A stretch of 62,000 bases of DNA from Lingula anatina (lineage: Eukaryota; Brachiopoda; Lingulata; Lingulida; Lingulidae), in assembly GCF_001039355.2 (NCBI RefSeq), contig NW_019774848.1, positions 248,611-310,610 on the forward strand. Reading direction: 5' to 3'. This document shows positions 15,401-27,917 of the stretch, one piece after another; within the stretch, counting starts at the first letter, position 1, and every line of letters begins with the position of its first letter. The notes under the pieces are model-generated. The model was not told the DNA's origin and did no database searches. It saw only the letters and a program-made list of their open reading frames with translations. A program made the translations under genes and the position numbers.

Positions 15401-15795
15401 CTTTTGATGACGAAGGTGGGTTCATCTGACATATTGGAACAAGTATTGAATGAGAACATTAAATAACGTTGGGTCACCGAAATTTCAAATAAATTGATTT
15501 ATTTTCCGTAATATATCAATAACATTGCATGTTAATTCGTCCTTTCTCTTTGTATTTTAAAATACCTTTTAAATATAATGATATATAACGAAAAGCAACC
15601 ATTACAGCAGTTTAAATTTTTTTTCATTGTTATTCTCTCGTAAGGCCAATTATGACATAACGCTGAGGATACTTGTCTTGTTTGTTTTTAGTGCAAAAGT
15701 CGTGTCTACCAAAAACTTGTTGGGCAAAATGTTTTGCTTTGAAGAGAAAGGGTGGCATCTGTAGGAACAGTAATACCTGCCATTGCTTTAATTAA
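11698..15795 (+). CDS. Secreted precursor: triple acidic propeptide cassette plus cationic six-cysteine CS-alpha-beta peptide
   Basis: Eleven coding exons: 11698..11752; cassettes 12297..12362, 12704..12757, 13120..13161; 13427..13492, 13838..13891, 14254..14295; 14544..14609, 14958..15011, 15374..15415; and 15692..15795. Every internal exon starts and ends in phase 1, so the chain reads through to 214 residues. Residues 1-18 form a signal peptide (SFSAFFLLCFLASG). Each cassette adds 54 residues with 11 Asp/Glu and one Lys; the three copies encode the same peptide. The final exon encodes 34 residues with seven Lys/Arg and no acidic residue. Cysteine spacing is C-x4-C-x3-C-x9-C-x5-C-x-C, with GGIC before the fourth cysteine, as in CS-alpha-beta defensins; short potassium-channel-acting CS-alpha-beta peptides have similar spacing. 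The likely role is a secreted antimicrobial peptide kept neutral by its propeptide, which is inference. No dibasic site separates the two parts (DDEVQKSC), so the processing enzyme is unclear. A 3' UTR intron follows at 15803. Confidence 0.8.
12046..12125. repeat. Short minisatellite in intron 1 of the peptide gene
   Basis: Four near copies of a unit of about 20 bp built on TCATTGAGTATTTTTAT. It lies between the signal-peptide exon and the first cassette. Confidence 0.8.
12258..15425 (+). repeat. Three tandem copies of a 1.12-kb three-exon cassette
   Basis: Units start at about 12258, 13388 and 14505 (periods 1,130 and 1,117 bp). Introns are almost as similar as exons. Differences are a long poly-T in unit 1 (12378-12417), small indels and scattered substitutions. 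The third unit loses similarity just after its third exon (about 15425). Small open frames at the same place in each intron are shadows of this repetition. Confidence 0.95.
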
Positions 15796-16088
15796 AGAGC
15801 ACGTAAGTATGTTTGTCTCTCTTTTATGTTAGCTGTTTAATATAGTCTCTATTCACATTTAGATTACAATATTTTATGAAAAGAAGTGTCACTCAGAAAC
15901 GAAACGGACCCTTTGATGACAGTTTGAGTAAAATACAATACACAAAAAGATGTGCTTTGTCTATTATTAAATGTACCAAATGTTTTGGTTTGGAATACAA
16001 AATGAAAGTGAATTCAGGGTCAATCATATCTAACAAGTTAAACCATAACTAACTAATATAATAAAGTTAATTTTATTTATTATTCCAG

Positions 16089-16235
16089 GCTGGGCTGCAA
16101 GAGTAACTCCTCGCCCCTAAAAGATGTACTATTTTCATATACAATTCCGTGTTGCAAACAACCGTGTCAATAGATGTGAAACTTAAAAATATGTAGTTAT
16201 TCATTTATGAAATAAATAACAGCGTTAAAACACTC
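16089..16235 (+). other. 3' UTR exon and polyadenylation signal of the peptide gene
   Basis: TTATTCCAG ends at 16088, after the donor GTAAGT at 15803. AATAAA lies at 16211-16216. The stop codon is in the previous exon, so this exon is non-coding. Confidence 0.55.
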
Positions 16236-17339
16236 ACACACCTTCACTGCCCATCTTAGTCAATTAATCTTAATTACACGTTACTGACCCAACTTGCACT
16301 ATTTTTACAATAAGAAACGTGTTAAAATTAAAAGAGGTACAAGCCTATTACTAATATAATTGACAGAGTTTATTTGGGACAATAATGCTAATTGCAATTG
16401 CATTTCTATTATACGAAAATACATTTTGTATGTTGTTGGTAGAGCAAGGAAACAAATATACAGACACCAAATGCACGTTATTATTTTCACTGTGAATCGC
16501 CCTGAATGTGTGTAACCTAAGATTGCCGTACGTGTTTGAGAATATAATAATTTGTCTAAAGAAGGTCATGTTGTTTCTTAGCACAGTAGAATGTTTCCTT
16601 TTGACAAAGGCGCGCATAATTTCATTTCACATTACGTGTCAGATAAACTTGCAAGGGAAAGGAACACCTGCGTTCAACTAACATTGTCATCACCTCGAAT
16701 CCTTTCTGTACCAAAGGGACAATCTCCTGCCAAAGCATATTATTAACATGTATGTTAGCAGCACCTTAGACTCGGCATAAAGTGGATGACATTTAAAGGA
16801 AAGACTTAGGAAGCAAACGATCGGTTGGTCAAATGGGGTCGTCCAAGAAGGCCTCTTACGAGACTGGTGGTACTTCATGACGTCATACAGTACTAGAAAA
16901 TCCGCGTTATATGAAGTTTATTTTTCAGTGATATGGTTAAAAGTGCACCGGGGATGTATTTATTATATAATAATACTAAACACGTTGATCCATAGACTAT
17001 AATTCGACAAAAATTAAGAGAAAATATCCCTGGATAAATCATATTAGCTTTTAGTCGTTGCTGCACCGCACCCGCTAGTCTGCCATTATTTCTAAGCCCA
17101 CTCTCCTCCATATCCCGTGTAATCATATTTGTTTTTATGCTTAGTCGCGAGACATTCGTCCATGGCAGATGTTCCCAATTTTTTGCAAAGTAAACCGCTG
17201 CCATACCTAACATACATGTACATTGTTGAAGCAATCTACCAAAACATTTTAATACATCTCTGCTGCGTTTAAGTTGGTCACGGTGTCTGCAAACCATGTT
17301 TAAATGTTGTATTGAGACATTTAGTGCAGGCCATAGCCA
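16236..17339. other. Intergenic
   Basis: No gene or repeat that I can support. The longest open frame on the minus strand (16893-17297, 134 codons) has no recognisable family or splice context. Confidence 0.5.
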
Positions 17340-17343
17340 TTAA

Positions 17344-19360
17344 AGGCCGGGTCACACTGCGCTTGCGACCTTTTTGCAACCTTTTTGCAACCACAAAATC
17401 TGGCGGTCGCTTGCGATCACTTTGCAAGCTAATTAAGAAGCTGTGGCCAATTTTGATCGGCAAGCAGTCGCAAACCGGTTGCAACAAGGTTGCAGTATGG
17501 TATCTGCAACCTCTTATAGACCATCTTCAATTTATAGGTAACTAGTCGCACACTGTTTGCCGAGCGATACACAACCTGTCTGCAACCACTTGGTGACCGA
17601 AAACCGGTTGCAGGACTGTAGCAATCGCTTGTCAACTGGTAGCAGCAAGGTCGCACAGAATATATATGTTGCCAACTTGTGACAGTAGCTGCTTTCACAT
17701 AAATTCCTTTTCAGAAAGACGGGACTGCTATAATCATTGACTTTGTTTACCTAAGAAGTAAAACGAGTACAAACATTTGATGAAAGAACATCGACTTGAA
17801 AATCAGGAAGTTTTCATTTCCTTCCTAAAAATAGAAGCAACAATGTTTTGTGAACTTTTGAAAAGACTACACCCTTACCTAACGGAACCAGTGCTGTAAT
17901 AAAAACATAAACTTGCATACGTTTTAATCCTTATTAATCTCATAATACTCTTTAATATTTTCTTGGTTAAATACTTGGTCTCTTTGAGGTCGCAAGGCCT
18001 GTGCAGTTACGGTCACACTGAAGAAAAAAACTCTTTGCGACTTGCAACTGTCACCGGTTGCAAAAAGGTCGGTGAACGGTTGCAACAACTCGCAAAGTGG
18101 TTTCCAAATGAACGCTGGGTTAATATCCGGTTGCGCCAGTTTTCGGTGCAGCACCGATAACCTCCTGGCGACCGAAAAACCTACTTGTGGTATCCAACCG
18201 GTTGCCAACAGGTTGCCGACTGGTTTGCAACTGATTTGCAACCGAATGTGTGGTTTCCCCTTTGTCTTTTTGACCCTAGGCGTTTGCCACTTACAATACA
18301 ACGTAATTAAATCGTGACAAGTCATGCGCATCGTGTACTTTTTACACTCTCATCCTTGTAGTGAGGATACCAAGCACTGGGAAGATGTTTAATTGTTTGT
18401 GTTGAAACTATTTTTATTTAAGTCTATTGGACACATTTTACGATTTGTTCATTTATTTGTGGATAATTTGATTGTTGAAATTATGATATTAAATAGCAGT
18501 TATACCTTGCTGATTAAATTGCTTTTATTTTCCGTTTTCTCTGCATTCGTGTATTTGTTTCATTATTTACTTTGATAATATGGCTTTGCAAATTTTAAAT
18601 AACATACAGCGATATATAATTTTCGGCATTTTACCTATGATTTTCGTAAAATGATAAAATAAATAAACGTCAAAAAATCGTACATTGCTTTTATCACCAC
18701 ATTTTTTTTTGTTTCGTAAGTGTGAAATACCTGGTATATGAAAGCCTTGGCAATTGGTATAAAATATTGCCAACAAATGCAATTTGTGTTTTCTTTTTCT
18801 AAAATATTATAATTTATGACCTTGATATCTAGAAGGCTTACATAACAAATTATGAAAAAAGTCTTTGCCCAAATAGACCACCATCCTACGCCTATTTATT
18901 TTGCAGTCGCTTGCAACCTTCCTGCTACTTATTTTCGAACGCCTGCGATCGGTAAAAAACCTGTTAGCGACCAAGATACTTAAGACCGTCAATCGACCAT
19001 GCAGTTACAACTGCAACCTTCTAGCGACCTGCTGCCGACTACTTGCGACTGGTAAAAAACTTGTAAGCGACCAGTCGACTAAATACGGTCAATCGACCAT
19101 GCAGTTGCAAATGGTATGCTGCTGGTTATAGCAACCTACTGACAACCAAGAAGAGACCGATAGGCAACCTTTAGGATACCGATAATTTTCATCTTTAGTC
19201 GCACTGGTTGTCGGTGCACAAAAAATGGCCTTCATGTGTCAACGATCGCAGGCGACCTGTTAGCAACCTTATGCGACCACTTTAAAACCTATGGCAACCT
19301 TCTTGCGACTGAGGTTGCAAAGAGTTTGCCAAAAGGTTGCAAGCGCAGTGTGACCCAGGC
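17344..19360. mobile_element. TTAA-flanked inverted-repeat DNA element, non-autonomous, rich in TTGCAACC-type repeats
   Basis: Terminal inverted repeats face each other: GGTCACACTGCGCTTGCGAC near 17349 and, on the other strand, GGTCACACTGCGCTTGCAAC ending near 19360. TTAA occurs directly outside both ends (17340-17343 and 19361-19364), the target preference of Kolobok, piggyBac and Sola3 elements. Dozens of variants of TTGCAACC/GGTTGCAA and GCGACC cluster in both end thirds (17360-17660 and 18900-19340) and again at 18040-18250. The interior near 18300-18890 is AT-rich. No transposase is visible, so it must be moved in trans. Confidence 0.85.
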
Positions 19361-19364
19361 TTAA

Positions 19365-20131
19365 CCGTATTTATGCACTTACTAGTCCAAACTACAGTAG
19401 TTCAACAATTTCTGCAGTCACATCTCTGCATAAAATATTCTAATATAGGACACCACTTGTGCACAAATCAAACATGGAACAAGTGACACAGGATGCCACT
19501 GACGCATGATCTCTGTACACATCGGTTAACGCCAAGATGGCCCCTCATCTTTAACAAGTATAAGACGATTTACAAGAAAGTTGTGCTGTGCAGGTTATGC
19601 GTTTATAAAAGAAAACAGGAAATTAAAAATATTGAGCTTCAAAGTTACGAACTTTGTCATATATGTATAGTGCAAATTATATTTTACATACCTGGAAATA
19701 TCAGAATAATAGATATCCAGATAACCCCCAAATTAAGGACATCTTGTTCAAAGCCACTACAGGCGTTCTGATAGTGCCCATATAAGCATGGAAATGATTT
19801 TAGAACCACCCCCTCCCCCAAGCCATACCGCAACAACGAAGATTAACTGTTAATACCACTGATACTATTGAGTGTGTTAGTAAATAGTTGCTCTTCTCGA
19901 AAACGGGAGTTGCTTCTTCGGAGTAACAAGACCTAAAATGAATATATCTCAGTTGATAAAAGTGAAAAAAGGTCCAATAGTAGAATGTATAAATAAACAT
20001 GTATATAAAGAAGTTAAATCATTGTCATCTAAAAAGCCAAATATATTATTAAGGAACATTAAGAAGCATTAGTTTTGACCTAAAAATAAATATATAATAA
20101 TAAATGTACCCGCCTAATATCATCGGCTACT
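19365..20131. other. Intergenic, downstream of the triple flytrap gene
   Basis: AT-rich spacer. I looked on the minus strand for a cysteine-rich or seven-helix exon that could continue the receptor-like gene and found none. Confidence 0.55.
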
Positions 20132-23100
20132 TCAGTAGATATGCCACGGTAGATTAAACATATTGTACCAGAAGCAGGGTAGAGACATGCGGCGCTGTGA
20201 CGGCAAATCCATGACGTTACCCTGGGCATCGTACAGCTTGATGGCCTGTAGGTCTAGCGAGAGCCTGCCGTCCTTCCAGTGACCGACCTGAAATATTTGA
20301 CTTCACATGAATCAATCTTCATTCTTACAGATGCTGCCGTTAACTAATATCAAGCCATAAAAATATATAAGGTTGCACTGGTAGAACAGTTTACTATATA
20401 TTATCAATGATGATATTCCTTTAAAGTTGTTGGGGATATTTAAGTACAATATTTTCGCATTGATGAAGCGTTGTATTTTGAATACAACTCTTTTCCGCGG
20501 CCATTCAAGAACCGATCCTAAGTACGTGCCTAAGCACGTGCCGCCTACCTCTACAAACCCAGCATCTCCCTGGTAGTTTAACACCTTGTAGCGTTCCAGA
20601 CCGTTGTTCTCTTCTGTAAACGAGAACGGCTGACCAGCAGCTCCAGAGAAGCTGACTTTGCTTATCTCTTCAAGGAGTTCTCCAATACTTCCATCATCGC
20701 CTGGAACCTCATCAAAACATCCAGATACATTGACTTTTCCGCACTTTCTCAGGTAAAGATATGTCACCCCTAAAGCATACGCGTACACAGCATTAATGGT
20801 ATTTGAGGTATAGAAGTGCTGGGGCAGTGGTCTCTCACTAAAAGACTCCGTTCCTCTACACACCACATCGTATTTACCGCCAAACTCAAGACCGCACTCG
20901 AAATGGTCCTCCCAAAACTCTCTATACCACGGGTCATTGGGAAAACTGTCTGCCGTCAAACGTTCCAAAAATGTGTCGAATCTCGAATCTGTAGGATAGT
21001 CCGGCTGCAAGGTAAAACTACCTCGGACGACATCCTCCACTCCGTCCACCACACCCGCTCTCCACGGGTTCCCGCTTATCCACATCAGTTTTCCTGCAGA
21101 GCCCTGGCGCTTCCCGGCAAGAAGCAGCTGAAGAGTCTCAGATTCACTGGCAAAGATAATAACTGCCGTCAAACCGTGGACGCTGCAAAGTTCCTTAATT
21201 ACGCCGTCATATTCACCCTCTGAATCTGGCAGTTTTCTCACGCCCACTGTGCAAATACCTTGACCCTCCAGTAGAGCTATGAGTGATTCCACGGTCTCCT
21301 CGTCCGCACTTGCATTAGAGTACACAATTGAAATGACACTTCTTCTGATTTCTTTCACAAGTGATGTCAATAACTCTAGTTGCCCTGTGTTAGTTCTGGC
21401 AGTCCTTAAAAACCTTGGGTGGTTGGTTTTGTTATTGAACACGGGGGATGTAGCTCCAGGACTAATCTTCAAAATCAAAAACGAAAAAACATTACTTAAA
21501 AAAATGACACAACTCGTTAAAAAAATACATTACACTCTTTAGTTGTTTTTACGATAAGTCAACTCTTAAATTACGTGGGTCTCTTACCTGAACCAAATGG
21601 TATCCTCTCTGATTGGCTTTACTGATGGCGGCAGTGACGTCATCAAAATATCCTCCAATCATAGCCATGACATTGGTGAGAATGGGCGGGTCCGGGGGCT
21701 GGTTGAATAAGCGCAGGTTCAAATCAAATGCTTCAAACACAAATTCGCCATGTTTGGAATTAGAACACGTATCCCAAACCATAAAACCCAAAACAGAATC
21801 GCCGAGGATGGTGGAGTTCTTGTTGATTTGATCTATGGCAAAATAGAACGCCAAAAGTTGCTGGTACATTTCGGGTCGAAGAGCACCGCAAGTGTCATCA
21901 AATGACTGGTACGCGTGCAGCGGGAAGTAGCCCAGGAGTGTGAAGTCGCGGTATTGCTCATGGAATGGCATATCCATTATTTCCTCGGTGGAGCACTTGC
22001 ACGGCGGGTTCAGACACGAAGAAGTGACAGCTTCTGCAGTTTTGGTGGCAGTGTCGTTAATGGCGTAATAATAAAGATTCTGTTTTTCTAAGTTCAAAAC
22101 ACCTTCCGTCCATGTACCAACCTAGTCAAAGATGGAGATACACATTTGAAAACTGCACAACTTTATAACAAAAATAAAAATAATAATTTGAAAATTGTCT
22201 TAACAATAAAAGAAATAATTACTTTCTTTCCACCAAAAATTCTCAACAATTAAACATGAAATGCACTCACCTTAACGTACCCATAGCTATTGTCGTGTAA
22301 CCTCTGAAAGTTGTAGATGCCATACCGTGGAACGCCGTCCCCCAGTCTATCGAAGGCCACTCGTGTCCCGCCGCTTCCCTCGAAATCCAATCGCGTTATG
22401 TATTCGTACACTTTATCGAGGTTGTTCCTCGCCTTCCTGCATAACTCCAAGGGTGTCTCAGGACAAAAATCTTTTATCAGGTTTTGGAGACTTCTTGCAT
22501 ACACATACACGCCGTCTACTACATTGGCGGCATGGGACTGAAAGGGGGCAACATCCGAGTGACTCAGGGACAGGTCTTCAGAACAGCGTTTGGAGTACTT
22601 ACTACTGTCTCTAAGATAGCATCCAAAATGCTGTTCCCATAATTCCTCAAACCAAATATTTCTTTTGTTAGTTTCTGGCGTAAGAGATGTCAGATAGCGT
22701 CCAAAAGCAGGCAAAGTTTGGGAGTGAAAATCAAGGGTTATTGCTCCCCTGGCAACAGAGTCTAGGCCACTCACAGGACGTCCCGCTAGTCCCCACGCGT
22801 CCGCGGCAAGCCAAATGATTTCGTTTGACGTGTTTCCAAGCAGACGATTTCTGGCCTGTAAAATTGCTCTGGCGTGACTGGCTGTCACAAACATGGCAAC
22901 AACTTTAGCATTTGGGAAAACGCCAGCAATCATGTACTGAACAACATTTTCCATGACTGCATCGTCTGAGGGAAAGTAGTTCTCAATCATAATCTGTGTT
23001 GCTACACAAAGGCCTTCCTTCTCCGCTTTTCGTAGAAACTGTCTCATTCCAGCTCGACCATAAGCGTTATCAGAAAACACGGTGATGACATAAGTCCAGT

Positions 23101-26100
23101 TCATAGCCTTCATAATGTCTATCATAGCATCTACCTGTGCAACATCGGACGCTATCATTCTCAGAAAGTGGGGGAATCTTGCCTTATCACTCAGGAGTGG
23201 ACTGGACGACCTGTGACTTATCTGAGGTAGTTTATACACCTCAAGGAATCTTTGCACGTGCATGGCACCTGTACTGGAGATACCAGAAACAGCACCAAGC
23301 ATTGGGACCGCGTCTACATTGGCGCCAGCGACGCTTACTTCCTCCAGTAAAATACTAGTGATCTGCCTTGATAACCTATCAGCGTTGACGTTACAGTTGT
23401 CTAAAACAATGCCACCTAGGGTCACGTTAGGCAGAACGCTGGGGTCCTGGTTGACAAGGTCTAGTCCATAGAAAAATGCTTCAGTCTCTCCTAGCATTCC
23501 TAGCTTGTCTACAATGTCACTGCATTCCTTGACTTCGTCTCCTTCCAGGTGAGCGTCAAATATCCCCACCAGTACAACATCACCGCCGTCAAGACGTGAG
23601 AACCTGAAGGAATGAACTTTTAATATGAAACATGATTTAAATTTATATCTATATGAACTATAATAGTATAAGTGACATTGAATCGGGCAGACACGTTGAT
23701 GTCATTTTCCATCGGTAGGATTTACGAGAAGTTGCAATTTACAAAACGGAATCTTACACGTATATGCTTTCTAAACCACCATTTGGTGAAGGAGAATTTA
23801 AAATGAGAAAATATTTACGCCTACTTACGGTAGCAAAAATGCAATTAGAATTGATTTAAACATGACAATAAACGCTATGAATATCATTAATTACCTATTG
23901 TCCAGTTGTTTATTCTTACATTCGCAACTATCTGAGCAGCTAGACGTAACGTAGCTTGGTGTTCGAGTTCCATTTCTATCGTACATTTCTATGGGGCTAC
24001 TTAAGGACAGTTTTCCATCCACCCAAGTCCCTACCTGCATTTTTGACAAAAATTATTTCACAAGAAGGTAATACGCCCAATGCATGTATATGAGAATGGG
24101 TTCGCATATTTAGCTGAATGGCCATAACTGAACATGAATAATAAATCAAAATCATATGCGTACATTTGAATTATGAAAAACATAAATATATATATAAAAA
24201 GAAAGCAAGTATTACCTCGTTAAATACCAACACATTATCTGTCAGCTGTGCATTCTTCACTCCGTACATGGCGTGTTTCACTTCTCCGTTGTCCTTGAAA
24301 GCAATGGTTCTATTGTCTAAATGAACAAATTCTACCTCTCGTAGATATCTCATCATGTTCTCAGCAGGTAGATGGATCAAGTCGCCGCATAGCGCGGAGC
24401 TGTTACAGAGGGCGCTGTGGGCTTTACGCACCGCGTGGGCAAAGGTGTAGACGGCGGCGATGGTCTCGGAGATAAAAGATAACTGTCGATAATTGTTGAC
24501 GTGTGATGTCACATGTGAGGCATTGCAGCTGCGTCCTAACGTACAGCCATACAGCTGAAATGATGAAATAAAAAGAACATGGATACAGACAGAGAAACCA
24601 TGAGTAAAAGTGCCATGAAAAGGTACTGTTCACCGCATGGCAAATACGATTCCAAAAGTGCCTTAATCCGTTCTTCAAACCTCTAGCTGTATATGTTGTG
24701 CCCTCTAGCCCAGTCTCCCAAAACATAGTCTATAGTGAATGATAAAAACATTGAGATACATTAACAAGACAGAAAACGTGGAAATGGCCCACCTGCTCCC
24801 AGTATTGGCCAAAATATGGATCCGCCAAATTGTTTTCTGGGGTGAGAGAGGTAAAATAGTTTCTGAATTCCGTGATGTGAGCAGAATATTCATTGAAGCT
24901 GATCATGCCGCGAATGATGTGTTTCAATTGGTCGTATGCTGGCTCGTAGTGGAACGGCAGCCCCGAGACCCACTGTAACTCAGTCACCACCGGCACGGAC
25001 GCCCGGGCAGCGTTAACAGCTTGGAAAAAACGGAGCAATATTTCTGGAATTACCATGGTGACAACACCGCGTGCTCCTGGAAACAAAAGACGAGCGTAAT
25101 TATTAATGTGGGTCAATTGCTTGTTTGCTGAAAACAACATAAAATTGTTTCGAAGTATGAAAAAAAAAACGCATATGCAGTATATAAGAACATCGAATAT
25201 CAGATATCAGAATATCTGTATAAATGTAATATCGCAATTATCAAAATGCAGTGACACCATTACCTGATAAATGTGTCAAATCGTCCTAGAGTGCACAATC
25301 CACTTAATCTTACCAAACATAGAAATTACTGTTCACAAACCTTTGGACGCAGCAAATGCAAATTCTTTGATGTGAGGGTCGAAGTCGACGTCACGATCTT
25401 CGTTATTCACCGACTGCAGCGCCACCACACAGATGTCATTCACTGACGTCAAGCGGAGAAATTCGGATTTCAGATCCTGAGCATAAGGGTCGCTTCCAAC
25501 AAGAACAGATACATGTGTCCATCCAAGTTCTTGTAGGATTGATATCAGAACCTGTTTTTACGGGAAAGAAATTGGTGTTCATTTTAGACCTAACTGCAAG
25601 AAACAAACTGGCAGAAAAAAAGAAAAACGGTTTTGTCCATAAGAATAAGAAGAATAAGAAGAATTAGAAGTTAGATTTATAAAAAGTAACACCCACCTTT
25701 ACAGCAGAGGTGGCGCTTGGCACCAGTCTCTGGAAATAAGGGAACTTGTTGGTGTCACTGAGCTCCAGACTGTGAGAGGCGTAACTGACTGTAGGCATAG
25801 GGATATAGTTCAGAAACTGAGCCACCCGGGCCGTCACACCGCTGTATAGGGCAGATAACATTCCTAAAACAGGGAGAGTTTTAATAATCAATTAATCTAT
25901 TTCCTTGATTTGGTATTTAAGAATTTTTTGAGGGTGTTAAATAGTCATTGCGTTACTTTTAACTTTAAAATGCAGTTGAACCCCAGTGCTGTCTGTTTTA
26001 AACAATGGCTGATTTGAAACTCTAGCGTTCACAAACGCATCAGGCTGATTTTGACTTCTTTAATATTTAATGATGGCAAATTATTGGCCCTTTCAATATC

Positions 26101-27679
26101 TGACAGTTTAGAATATGGAACAACTCTTGGAATACCACCAAATACATGTTAAAACATGAGAACTTATATTACTTGGAATGTAGAAATTTCATATCAATAA
26201 TATATATTTGTGTTTGTTTCCTGCCAAGATATAAGTTGTGCGTCTTATTTTTTAAGTTGATAACTTTCTGTAAGCAAACCAACTGTCAGCAGTCGCCAGT
26301 ATACCAACGAGGATGTTTGGTTAAAAGGCAGTCTATCATTGTGTTTATGAAATAATAATAACAATTAAAACACAAGACATAATACCTGGAAACATTACAT
26401 TTGCTGGGCAGATACTTCCCGAGTCGTCAGCGTACTTTTCCCTCTCAGCCAGGAAGTCCACGGCGCGATGTACAGCCACATCGGGACGGCCGCAGTCATC
26501 GTAGGAACGAATACCTGAGAAACATGGACAGGACGTGACGTCGTTGTTGACTAGAGGTCGTTGTGGACTAGACGTCATTGTGGACTAAGGTCAATGTGTT
26601 TAATTCTCTGGTCATTACTGCATGTTTTTATCAATTAAGAAAGAAAGAGAGAGAGAATTGTGGGGAAATGGGCGGTTATTACCCCCCCCCCCCCCCGTTT
26701 CATTAATTTTCATATTCTCATGATAGGGGGTGTAGCGGATAAATATTGATTAAACTCAGATAGATTTCTAATTAAAAATGTAGTACTTACCAAAGGTAAC
26801 ACCAGGTAAAAATTTATCTTCATTCAGCTTCTGCACTGCAAAATGTGCGGCCTCTAATCTCTGAACAGCGTCCGCGTTCACTTTCTCAGAGCAACCCTCT
26901 GCACCCGCCGCCTGCGCGTGTATGTTAAACGTAGCCCCCAAAATTATGTCGCCATCTATGCTGCCAAACTGTTGTCTTTGACACTGTTGACATGTGACAA
27001 ATGTCACCCAAAACAATAAAACGGGGACGCAAAATGTCCACCAAGTCATCTTCAGTCTAACCACCTGCAAAGGGTGAAACACGTTCTAACAATAAAGTTT
27101 GAACCGACTACTTGCAAAATTCATTCATAAAACTAAATAATAGGCCTATATACTGTGTATATGCATGTATTCTAAGACAGATCATTTAAAAATCATAAGG
27201 CTATAACGACAACATCTGAGACAATCTTTATCTTATTTACCCATTAAAACAGCAATAATGGGCATACCTCACGCAAAGTATCTTGCCAGCAAAGATATAC
27301 GTACATGTATTTCAATGTCTTAGACGTCGTGAGGATTGTCATGAAGCCATCGTGATGAACTGCAGTCAGGGGGTCAGATAAGGGAAAGTGATGTCCATCT
27401 AATTTTTATTTTCGACAAGATAGGACATACAAATGGATAGATTTCGTCCCAAGTACACTACTAAGTTCGTATCAAGAGTGTCGACGTTCCCTATCTTGGC
27501 ATCTGTAGTTTGGGCCCGTGCATTACTATTGAGTCTGTCATCAAGTTCACCATTTCTCGTCGATTTCGAGTTCATCAGTGAACCCCACATAATGATAATT
27601 TAATTTTCAAATACAGTACAATATCCCTGGTGGTCAGATACTGGTCATTTAAATGAAAAGACATGTTTCTCACCTGCAT
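20132..27679 (-). CDS. Secreted protein with three tandem Venus flytrap (ANF-receptor) modules, metabotropic-receptor-like
   Basis: Twelve coding exons on the minus strand: 27679..27674, 27064..26791, 26514..26386, 25863..25697, 25551..25341, 25076..24793, 24554..24216, 24034..23895, 23603..22271, 22121..21588, 21466..20549, 20287..20132. They join in frame to 1,496 residues. A signal peptide (CVPVLLFWVTFVTC) follows a second in-frame Met at 27049. Module 1 (about 35-510) has IPMPTVSYASHSLELSD and LGWTHVSVLVGSDPYAQDL; module 2 (517-1000) has ISHRSSSPLLSD and MNWTYVITVFSDNAYG; module 3 (1015-1480) is more diverged. Each module ends in the same sign: VGTWVDGKLSL, VGTWTEGVLNL, VGHWKDGRLSL. These are typical of mGluR-type ligand-binding domains. 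No cysteine-rich linker or seven-helix domain follows; the frame stops after FNLPWHIY. A possible donor (CTTCTG|GTACAA) just before the stop leaves room for an unseen exon. Likely a secreted ligand-binding protein; ligand unknown. Confidence 0.85.
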
Positions 27680-27708
27680 GTTGCTGGCTCGCTGCTGCAG
27701 TCAAGTCA

Positions 27709-27716
27709 CTTTATAG
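27709..27716 (-). promoter_or_regulatory. Possible TATA box of the triple flytrap gene
   Basis: CTATAAAG on the minus strand lies about 30 bases before the first ATG (27679), which would leave almost no 5' UTR. If used, initiation at the second Met (27049) is quite possible. Confidence 0.3.
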
Positions 27717-27917
27717 ACATATTGTAGTACGCGCAGTATGCAGACTTAAATGTTTAAATGCTATTTCAAAAACATTTAATCCTCACATTAAATGAATTTC
27801 ATGAACACATGTCGCTTTCCAAGCTTTTCACCCAGTAGTACACCTATCCTCTTCACTAGGTCATCTCTGGCTGATAAATATTGTATTCAAGACGTCTTTT
27901 ACCAACTTTTTAGCTGC

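Noticed and set aside
16893-18331. Open frames of 134-135 codons near the TTAA element
   Set aside because: They overlap repeat-rich transposon sequence or lack any family feature.
19365-20131. Missing seven-helix exon of the flytrap protein
   Set aside because: No frame with membrane helices was found on the minus strand before the transposon at 19360.
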